From positions 271,185-335,184 of the forward strand of contig NW_025064899.1 in the NCBI RefSeq assembly GCF_019112545.1: DNA of 64,000 nt. Direction: 5' to 3'. The notes below the pieces were generated by a model. It ran no database searches. It was not told the DNA's origin and was given only the letters and a program-made list of their open reading frames with translations. Both the position numbers and the translations under genes were made by a program. The DNA is from Guyanagaster necrorhizus (lineage: Eukaryota; Basidiomycota; Agaricomycetes; Agaricales; Physalacriaceae). Positions 55,920 through 64,000 of this stretch are shown one piece after another; positions within the stretch are counted from its first letter, which is position 1; each line of letters opens with the position of its first letter.

Positions 55920-57330
55920 GTGTATAAGCCACTCCATGAAACATCTTTTCATAACATCTTCAACCTGTCACAGTCCCTTCCACATATGAATGGTGTTGCT
56001 GATCTGATTCATGACACTCTTGACAGCTTCATAGCATAGATGGCCTCACATCCAAGTTAGAATTTGGAGAAGTTATACCAGAACACCCTGCACCATGGTA
56101 ACTCTGTCAAGTTTGATCTCTTTAGTCTCAAAGAGGAGGCTGGTAACACAGAGGCTCACTGGCAGCAACACAGACTCTGGAGCAAAGATTCCACCAGGTA
56201 CATCTACTAACAATCAGAGCATCAGCTGTACAAATATGAATATGTCCCACACTATGATGTCTCTGGTGAGTTTAAAGCTTGGATAATGTATCTCCTGGAG
56301 CAGAAGAGAGTCAATGGTGCAGAGTATTACTGGAAGTCAATGGTGCTTTCATGTGTGGACATACCCAAAGATCCCATCAGGTTTGACTGCTGGTTTGACT
56401 CTCTTGTGTTGAAGGCTGACAAGACCCTCCATTGCAGCACTGTTCACAATGAACAAACCAACAACACATTCATAGATGCACTATCAGCCAGTCCATTAGG
56501 GTCAATGATGGTGATGATAGGATATCTATACCCTCAGCACAATCTCTTATGGCATCCACCTCCACCAGTCCTCTATGCTCCTATTTCCAAAGTCATCATC
56601 ATGGTGCCCAGCTGGCTTGGTGAAGAGTCATCATTCATGCTTGTGCCTCATGCACATGTATCATAATCAACCATGGGAAGTGTGCAAGGAATATCTACAA
56701 AATTCTGTTTTATTTCTTTTCAGAATGAGAACAGCATTCCAAACTCACTTCTAAGATCAAGAAGAACTGAAGATATGATTGACTGACTACTAGGCTCAAC
56801 AATATTTTGCTGCTGGCTTCCTTGAGATCAACAGTTCTTCATTGGTGAGCAGGAGAAGAGCAGTTCAGTAGAAATGGTGAGGTGATAGAGAATGCTGTTG
56901 CTAATGGTGATGGTGGAAGAAAAGAAAGACAGGAAGGTATAGAGTGGTGCAGGAAGGATAACCATCATGGCCCCATCATGACCTGTTCACCTTCAACCCC
57001 TTCAACTTTGAGCTTGACATCCATGATGGTGTAATTCCTTCTATGAGTTTCTTCCTCTCTTTTAATGGGTTCACCTCTTTCAGCTAGTAGTGCACAGGCT
57101 TGATCTCAAAGGAACTGCCTGTGTATCATTTGATCCATTCTTATTGCTCTTTGTACTGACTGAGGAAACTACAGAGTTTCTTCTTCATGGCCATATTTCA
57201 TTCTCTAATGCAACTGATTCACCCATACATCTCTGAATTGAAAGGGACACAAGCTATGGCTGTGGAATGTCCTTCTATATGTCCTCAACACTGAATTGTG
57301 TTCTCACTCACTGTCAGATGCCACAAATTC
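55920..57330 (+). pseudogene. Degraded inverted copy of the minus-strand gene at 59.98-61.34 kb
   Basis: Base-by-base reading aligns this region with the reverse complement of 61342-59980 over about 1.4 kb. Examples are CTTTTCATAACATCTTC (55945), CAACAATCAGAGCATCAGCT (56209) and the shared intron-like TTTTATTTCTTTTCAGAATGAGAACAGCA. The best frame (56286-56666) keeps DPIRFDCWFDSLVLKADKT and NEQTNNTFIDALSASPLGS, matching DPVGFVRWFDSLVSKADKT and DEQTNNTFIDVLSAGPSGS of the parent. Most differences are CpG in the parent against TpG or CpA here, and Arg codons are lost accordingly. It is not a functional gene. Confidence 0.85.
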
Positions 57331-57777
57331 TGTGAGGATGCATCTATCTCATGATGGATGACAGCTATACTGTGCCAGTCACACTATGAATGCTTGCTCA
57401 TCAATTTGGATAAATGCCATTCCAAGTAGTGTTGATGAGAGGAGGTGGAGAGTTATGTTCCTTTTTGTTTCCATCTTATGCAGTGACATGCCTGTGTGCC
57501 ATCAAGGCTATGGCTGCCCTTGCTAATGTCTTGCTGCAGTGGAGGATTGTGCTTTTCCATCTTCCTCCCAAGGAGAGATAAGCATTGGGCTTGCAAGACA
57601 AGACTGATAATGTCTGGCAGTGAGTGTAGTGCACCAATCAACATGCTAGAGTGTACACTTGTATGTATGGAGAGGATAGTGTATCATTCAAAGTATCCAA
57701 CAGAGAGTCAGTTGTGCAGATAAATGTGATGAATTCATCTTGACTGTTACTTTCATTATGCACATTTTTATCTCCAA

Positions 57778-58201
57778 TCTGAATGTGCCTTTCTCTGCAG
57801 CTGACAGAAAGGCCATTAAATTTGTACCCTAGCTCCATTTCAACTGGTCAGGCCTGGTACCACTGTTGAATGCCAGAATGACAGCACACAGAATCCTCAT
57901 TTGGAAGTACTCCTTTTGTTACAGCTCCAAGTCTTGTTATTGCCTCCAAGTTACTTGGGATGTGGAATCAATCTTAGATACAAATGAGAATTTTATCTGA
58001 GTTTACAATGCAATAAAATAGGGTTGTTCATTTCATATACTTTGTCTTATATATATGCTGTTTGCTTGATTTAGGTGTCTACTATGTATTCTGGATTCAA
58101 GTCCTGGTGACAGGCTTAAGTAGGGGAGTGTTTATATTTCCTCAAATATTGCAGTCTAGCAGGTGCATTTTTGCAGTGTTGGATTGCAGTAGTATGCTTT
58201 G
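57778..58201. repeat. Copy A of a ~350-420-bp repeat with a B-box-like motif
   Basis: This pairs with 58358-58735. Shared blocks include TACCCTAGCTCCAT, GGTACCACTGTTGAATGCCA, TGACAGCA, CCAAGTTACTTGGGAT and TTTTTGCAG. GGATTCAAGTCCTGGTG near 58096 resembles a tRNA T-arm/B box. It may be a decayed SINE or other short dispersed repeat. Confidence 0.65.
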
Positions 58202-58357
58202 AGGTAATGGGACATACATGGCATTCATTGAAGACATGAATGTTGACTGATGCCCTGCAGAAGATCTCAGAGGAATACTTGTCAATATTACCTCATTATA
58301 ATGACAATAACCTTGCAAGACAATGTATCCAACAGAGCATCCCCATTGACATGAATG

Positions 58358-58735
58358 ATTGTGCCCTTCTCTGTGATTAAATGTTTACCCTAGCTCCATC
58401 TCAACAGCTCTGGTGTGGTACCACTGTTGAATGCCAAAATGACAGCATGCAGATTTCTTGTTTGGAAGTTTTCTTTTCATTACAACTCCAAGTCTCATTG
58501 CTGCTTCCAAGTTACTTGGGATCTGGACATGAACAAGGTCTTTATCTGAGCTTACAATAAACACAGTTGTTCAGTTCATATACTGTCTTAACTGTTGCTG
58601 TGTGGCTTAGATGTCCACAAATAATTCCGGGTTCAAGCCCTGGTGGTAGCCTTCTTTGTGGGAGTTAGTTGTTTTTCTTGAACAGTGCAGTCTAGGGAGT
58701 ACATTTTTGCAGAATTCAATTGCTGTGTTATGCTC
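58358..58735. repeat. Copy B of the same repeat
   Basis: Here the motif reads GGGTTCAAGCCCTGGTGG (about 58632), closer to the pol III B box, and TGGCTTAGATG (about 58604) resembles an A box. Spacing between them is only ~25 bp, shorter than in a real tRNA. Orientation is the same as copy A, about 560 bp downstream. Confidence 0.65.
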
Positions 58736-59479
58736 GATGTATCTAACTTTCTAAAGTTAGATCTTGAATTTGGATGTAAAATGTGTTGAGGGATCTCATC
58801 TGATGCAATATTGATTTATTCATTGTATATCTATAAAGCCACACTGCATAGAAATGGGGACAATTTTGGTCAACCGAGGCCAGTTAAATGGACAGATGAT
58901 AAATCAAGTCTACTCTACTGATGTTGAACCCCAAATCTTGGTGTCAATAAACAGGTCACTGCTGCCCTCCAAAGCTTTGAGGAACAAATCGAATGCCTAT
59001 GAAAAATTTGTTTAGCTCATTCAAAGCCTCGTAAGGCATGATTTTATGGATAATGACTCAATACTATTCATTAGATCCAGTAGCATTAATCTGAAAGGCA
59101 TCAGAATGTACAGATATGGATAGAGCTGCAGTCTAAGTAAGCACATTTACATTGTAGAAACGAAGCCAAGTCTGATCCTATAACAATATCGCCTTTCACT
59201 GAGATGACTACTTAGTATTCTAGTTGGTTCCTACCCATCCAAGGTATCAAATCCTGCACCCTCTAGTCGAAAGGATGATCCCACGATAAAGGATTAAAGA
59301 TCAATCTACCCTGCAGCAGAATTTAGACACCAGTTCTGGCGTCCTGCGGTCTTTCTCTGGGAAGGATGAAAGACGAATCCGGAAGACGAAGTAGCATAAC
59401 TACGTAGTCACTTCACGATTCGCAGTTGTAAAATCTCATTCGGCATAGCTGATGCTCCAGGGTTCAGAGATGCTTACGG
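58736..59479. other. Transition from CpG-free to normal sequence
   Basis: CpG reappears sparsely from about 58735 and becomes normal after about 59170. No gene could be supported. Confidence 0.4.
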
Positions 59480-59884
59480 TCAAGCCCGTACGGAATGGAC
59501 AATGACGACCGTCTTTTTCTTTGTGTCCTCATATCTTTCCGGAAAAAAACCCAGAGAAAATGGATAGATACGAGCGGTGACGTCTGCACCATCTCCAGCT
59601 AACACTAAACTCCCTCCTCGTTGTAAGCCCGTCAGGACAACCATTTTTCTCTGTGGACAGACTATGCCTTGGGAACGAATTTGTATATTCTCTAATAACC
59701 TGCGATAAAAATGGTTAGACCCAGCACGAATGAGCAGCCCGGAAATCTTACCTTGATCTGGTCTCGTATGAACGACCCGTCCCTCGTCAAAAGTACCCCT
59801 CAACTCCTCTCTAGCATCATGAAACCGTAGTGGGAACTTGTTGATGCACATAAATCGAAGCGATTGGAGAGCAGGGACGTGCAT
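59480..59884 (-). CDS. Unrecognised open frame (134 codons)
   Basis: The frame starts MHVPALQSLRFMCINKFPLR and ends TVVIVHSVRA before TGA. No domain is recognised; one leucine-rich beginning could suggest the tail of an F-box/LRR protein, but the rest does not support that. It lies just downstream (minus strand) of the duplicated gene. It may be a separate gene, a 3' exon or chance. Confidence 0.3.
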   Translation of the reverse strand: MHVPALQSLRFMCINKFPLRFHDAREELRGTFDEGRVVHTRPDQGKISGLLIRAGSNHFYRRLLENIQIRSQGIVCPQRKMVVLTGLQRGGSLVLAGDGADVTARIYPFSLGFFPERYEDTKKKTVVIVHSVRA

Positions 59885-59979
59885 TCATATTAATCTTATG
59901 AGGACAGTGTAACCGTACGGTGTAGCTATTGTAATCATTAGGCGAATACGTCCTCGTAGGACCTATACCATCTGGAAAC

Positions 59980-61342
59980 GCGAGTCAGTGTAGCAGTGTG
60001 ATAAGACTAATGGGGATATACAGGAGAGCATCCCTCATGGCTATTGCCTTGGCAATCCAGAGATTCAGATGCAGTAGAGAACGAAATATGGCCAGTACAA
60101 CGTGCTCGCTCAGTTACAAAAAGCAACAAGAAAGGACCAGAAGATGCATGGGTAGTTCCTTACCAGTCTTCTTTGAATGCAAACCCATACACGGGGAGCT
60201 GAAAAAGGCGGTCTCTGTTAGAAGGAATAGATATTGCGTCATTGTTTGAAGGGAGGACGAGGTTGTCACGATGCCGTGATGGTTGTCCATCCGTTAAGGC
60301 CTTTCCATCTTTCTTTCCTTCCTTCCACCACCATCCCGGTACTCAGTCCCTAGCAGCAGCATCGTCTATCACCTCGCCATCTCTATCAGATAGTGCAATG
60401 TTTATCTTCCGCTCACTGATGAGGAACCACCACTCTCGAGGAAGCCAGCAGCGACATTATCAAGCTCAGCGCTCTGTCAAATGTACCTTTGGTTCTTCTT
60501 GGTCTTAGAAGTGAGTTTGGAATGCTGTTCTCATTCTGAAAAGAAATAAAACAGAACCTTGTAGATATGCCTCGATATTCGGACCGCGCTTCCCTTCGTC
60601 GACTACAATACATGTGTGAGGCACAAGCATGAACAGTGACCCTCCACCAAGCCAGCTGGGCACCGCGACGATGACTTTGGGAATGGGGGCATAGAGTACT
60701 GGTGGAGGTGCATACCATGGGAGGTTGCATTGAAGGTACGAATGTCCCATCATTGCTGTCGTCGACCCCGATGGGCCGGCCGATAGCACATCTATGAATG
60801 TGTTGTTGGTTTGTTCATCGCGAACGGCGCCGCGATGGAAGGTCTTGTCGGCCTTCGACACAAGGGAGTCAAACCAGCGGACAAACCCGACGGGATCCTT
60901 GGGCATGTCCACACGTGGAAACGCCACTGGTTTCCAGTAGTACCCTGCGACATCGACCGTCTTCCGCTCCAGGAGATGCGTTATCCAAGCCTCGAACTCG
61001 CCGGGGACATCGTGGCATGGGACATATTCGTGTTTGTACAGCTGATGCTCTGATTGTTGGTGGATGTACCTGGTAGGATCTTTGCTCCGGAGTCCGGGTC
61101 GCTACCAGTGAGCCTCTGCGTTACCGGCCTCCTCCTCTTCCAGACCAAAGGGATCGAACCCGGACGGGATCACTGCGGTGCGGGGTGTTCTGGTATAACT
61201 TCTCCGAATTCTGACTTGGATGTGAGGCCATCCATGCCATGAAACTGTCGGGAGTGTCCTGAATCGGATCAGCATTCGTATGCGAGAGGGACTTTGACGG
61301 GTCGAAGATGTTATGAAAAGATGTCGCGTGGAGTGGCTCCAT
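59980..61342 (-). CDS. Unrecognised multi-exon gene, parent of the CpG-free inverted copy
   Basis: I do not recognise the family. The most convincing coding part runs from about 61075 to 60505: YIHQQSEHQLYKHEYVPCHD, then GEFEAWITHLLERKTVDVAG, YYWKPVAFPRVDMPKDPVGF, VRWFDSLVSKADKTFHRGAV, RDEQTNNTFIDVLSAGPSGS and PWYAPPPVLYAPIPKVIVAV. A further exon may start after TTTTATTTCTTTTCAG at about 60547. Upstream, the frame from ATG 61342 reads MEPLHATSFHNIFDP but leaves the main frame. A TAG after EAHW may mark an intron (GTAGCG...CCAG) or a lesion; the decayed copy has CAG there. The parent keeps normal CpG. Start, end and activity are uncertain. The smaller conserved block is clearly protein-coding in origin because both copies share it in frame. 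Confidence 0.5.
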
Positions 61343-62179
61343 ACCCCATCGCTTCCCTCTTTCCTTCCTCCATCATCATCATCTTCCGCGTTCGCCTGGA
61401 GCAGTGAGCGTGCGACTGTGAAATCGTACCAACCTCATTCCCGGTCTCCGTCACGCGCCCACGCACCTGTCTCCCACCAGCTCTCCCCCAGCGCGAACAA
61501 CATGCAACCCGTTGAGTTGGGTTGGATGTATGCGGCCTGGGCATGACGTTGATTCTGCACACTTAGCCATATATTCGCGGACCACATACACTCTTTTCGC
61601 ATCACGTCACTGACATTATTTTCTCCCTTTGACCCGTGGAATAACCGGGCCGCTATGGGCTAATGGGTTCTGACCTGGTCCTTGAAAACAGCTATTCGAC
61701 AGACAAACCTTGTATCTTTGTGTCCTGACGGATTTGCGAACAGCTTTCGCAGGAGAATCAGTTGCCCGCAATTCTGCTGCCACGAGATCAGCCGACGTCG
61801 GGGCTAGCCACCCGCTCGACATCGGATGACTTACATGTTCCTTCGGGCGATGCCGGCCGACAGTTCTGCGATCAACGTCGCGGAAATTTGCATTGTTAGT
61901 AACGCGTTAATTATCGGAACGCTCGACTGACTAACGCACCGGTTCTCTACGCACGAATTGACCAATGGGCGTTTCCGAAGCAGCGTGCCTGCGCAGTTTC
62001 TGCCTTACTGACAGCGCATCAGATGACTGAAGCATAAGTCCCGCCTGACTCAAACCGCGGCACCAATCATACGCATGACTGACAAACAGAACTTTGATGC
62101 CCAGAGCTATAACCGTAGTTGAATAACTACAACTGATATAAAATCAACGCTCCGAAGAGTTTCTAACATCGTCACCATC
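61343..62179. other. Intergenic, promoter region of the metallo-hydrolase gene
   Basis: No gene is supported. A TGATATAAAATCAACG string at about 62133-62148, some 35-45 bp before the start codon, is a plausible TATA element for the gene beginning at 62180. Confidence 0.45.
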
Positions 62180-63445
62180 ATGCCTTCATCCCTCGACCTC
62201 GGCATTCCATCTTCGCAGTCGATTGCGACTGTCAAAGCCATCAATGTCGGCGGGCCTTCGACGCTTCTTCCCGCAGCGTTCTTTCTTGAACCCGTTCGTC
62301 CGGGTTATGAAACAATGACAGCGCCTGTCTACGCTTTCTTTATTGAACATAGCGCTACGGGAAAACGTCTTATGTTCGACTTGGGAATGCGCAAGGACCA
62401 GGAGGGTTTCCCCCCCGCGATTCAGCAGATGCTGACGACGTGGAGAGATCTTGGGTTTGGAATAGTAGTTGATAAGGATGTTCCCGAGAAACTCCAGGAG
62501 GGCGGTGTCGACCCCGCCACTATCAACGCAGTCATTTGGAGGTAACTTTTTTACTGTTTAAATGTTACAGCTGACTCTCGAATCTCCTTTTCTAGCCATA
62601 GCCATCTCGATCATACTGGTATTCCTCTTTAACTCAGATATAAAAGTATGTTGATTAACAGGGTCCGCAGGTGACATGTCCAAGTTTCCGAGCACCACAG
62701 AACTTGTCATTGGTCCCGGTATGGATACCCGTACTTTCCCCACCACTCCCGAGTCTCTCCTCCTCGAAAGTGACTTTGTGTTAGATTATCCAATCTCGCT
62801 CGTTCTATATCATGGCTGATGTAAATCACATTATAGAGGCCGCAAAGTAACGCAACTTTCCCTGGACAATTTCGTGCTGACTATTGGAGACTACGACGCC
62901 CTCGATTACTTCTCCGATGGTAGCCTCTACATTCTCAATTCTCCGGGGGTGAGTACCCTCAAACCCTGCTTTTATAAAATTTTATCATTGACCATACTTA
63001 TATATAGCACCAATCCGGACACATTACTGTCCTCGCCCGAGTCACTCCTACGACATTCGTGTTATTAGGCGGTGATTCGTGCCATCATATGGGTCAGATC
63101 CGCCCCACAGCTGACCTCCACAATCACTTCCCCTGCCCTGGGCGCATCCTCGAGTCCCTCGAAGACCTCTCAGTTTCCTCGCGTACCACCCCTCTACTAT
63201 CCGTTCCGTCCGGACAATCGGCCTATGCTGATCCGAAGATTGCTACCGAAACAATCACCAAGCTAGGGAAGCTTGACGCGAGCCCGGACATCCTGGTTCT
63301 GATTGCACATGACTGTACCGTTCCCGGTGTGATTGACGAGTTCCCTGAGAGCGTGAACGATTGGAAGGCGAAGGGGTGGAAGGAAAAATTGACATGGGCG
63401 TTTTTGGAGAAGGACAGTCCGGCGTTTAGATTTGGAAAGACTTGA
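62180..63445 (+). CDS. Metallo-beta-lactamase-fold hydrolase (347 aa)
   Basis: Zinc-dependent hydrolases of this superfamily cut esters, thioesters or lactones; the substrate here is unknown. The exons are 62180-62541, 62596-62618, 62671-62779, 62837-62948 and 63008-63445, joined in frame. The key motif SHSHLDHTGDMSKFP is built from three exons and gives the HxHxDH zinc site. For its last junction I chose the acceptor CGCAG at 62670 over TTAACAG at 62661, because it yields the conserved HTGD. Further motifs are ELVIGPG, a SPGHQSGHITVL histidine (metal ligand region), LLGGDSCHH (metal-bridging Asp) and LIAHD near the C-terminus. No signal peptide is visible, so it is probably cytosolic. The intron before GRKVTQ uses a weak GTTAGA donor. 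It belongs to the group of fungal proteins annotated as lactonase-like. It appears intact. Confidence 0.9.
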
Positions 63446-64000
63446 GGGTTTTTTTTTTGGTTTTATGGGAGTTTATTTATCTTATCTTTGGCGTACCGAA
63501 TGCATCCACCCAACTTGATCTTATTGCTTGCGTCCGCTCTGGATAACCATTTGGAAATCTGGGGGTCTTGCATCAACCCTGATTTTCTTGAGCTCAAGTC
63601 AGGTCCTGTCTAATGCGCGCTCTGACAGGATTCAGATAAATGAGTGGAAGCTAATCAATCCCAGATGTTGTATCAACAAGGGTTCTGACGGCGGAGCGCT
63701 CTCGACTGAGGATCGTAAGAAACGATTCCAATCTTCACATGAAACGGGGTAGGAAGGCGTTTGATTCGGGGTCAGGTTACTACTCTTCTCATTTCTCCGT
63801 TGATGTTGGATAAGGTCAGAAAAGGAAACCAAATAATCGGTCTTGGCATCCGAACCCTAACCCCAGTTTCCGTTACACTTTCATTTCAACCCTTCACCAT
63901 CGGCAGGAGGGACTTTACTTTCTTTCCCTCTTCTTCTCGCCTTCGGTGGGCGAAAGGGGTGTATAATAGTTTTCTTGGTAAGATAGTACTCAGAGCGGCG
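63446..64000. other. Downstream spacer to window end
   Basis: Contains an oligo-T tract right after the stop of the metallo-hydrolase gene (about 63448) and no supported gene. The final bases may be the start of another feature cut by the window edge. Confidence 0.4.

Larger units (their letters stand above)
55163..58627. other. CpG-free decayed block, right part (~3.46 kb)
   Basis: I found no CG dinucleotide from the retrotransposon's right edge to the CCGGG at about 58628. The sequence is not extremely AT-rich, so the absence is specific to CpG. It contains a degraded inverted copy of the genes at 60-61.3 kb (55920-57330) and a pair of ~350-bp repeats. No open gene survives. Confidence 0.88.

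Overview
The window reads as genomic DNA of a mushroom-forming basidiomycete (Agaricomycete). Genes are split by many 41-59 bp GT-AG introns. The gene content fits too: several F-box/leucine-rich loci, a FunK1-type fungal kinase relic, a multi-pass membrane protein of an agaric-expanded family, GH17 glucanases and a chromodomain Ty3 retrotransposon. I cannot name the species.

Layout. 1-4.4 kb holds no supported gene but has a perfect 59-nt hairpin. 4.6-6.1 kb is a frameshifted F-box relic. 6.7-7.65 kb (minus) is an intact six-exon gene carrying a 255-bp tandem duplication of an exon-intron pair. 10.1-11.3 kb is a multi-pass membrane protein and 13.7-14.8 kb an F-box/LRR-like protein. 16.9-17.5 kb is a cytidine deaminase with a GC-AG intron. 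18.2-19.6 kb is an intact nine-exon GH17 glucanase, followed at 21.3-22.7 kb by a decayed paralogue. 23.2-24.9 kb is coronin and 25.0-26.4 kb the mitochondrial glycine cleavage T protein. 28.2-29.2 kb (minus) is a FunK1 fragment. 32.9-38.2 kb (minus) is a large Vps10 sorting receptor with two VPS10 domains. 39.2-40.5 kb is an F-box/WD40 pseudogene and 41.0-42.7 kb an F-box gene broken by one TAG. 43.1-43.95 kb holds exon-like frames I do not recognise. 44.5-45.8 kb is another F-box relic. 47.0-55.2 kb is a complete Ty3/chromovirus element with 456-bp LTRs and a 5-bp target duplication. 55.2-59 kb is a decayed block, 59.5-61.3 kb holds unrecognised minus-strand genes, and 62.2-63.4 kb is a metallo-beta-lactamase-fold hydrolase.

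The conserved genes (coronin, GCV1, VPS10, cytidine deaminase) are housekeeping and do not form a pathway cluster. What links the accessory parts is a C-to-T decay process. Two stretches flanking the retrotransposon (about 45.29-46.87 kb and 55.16-58.63 kb) contain no CpG that I could find. One of them holds a degraded inverted copy of the gene at 60-61.3 kb, in which CpG sites have become TpG or CpA. The second GH17 copy shows the same pattern. The retrotransposon shows an earlier stage: every in-frame stop in pol is TGA, explainable as CGA to TGA, and all LTR differences are transitions. I read this as repeat- or methylation-linked cytosine deamination acting on duplicated DNA. That process is inferred, not shown.
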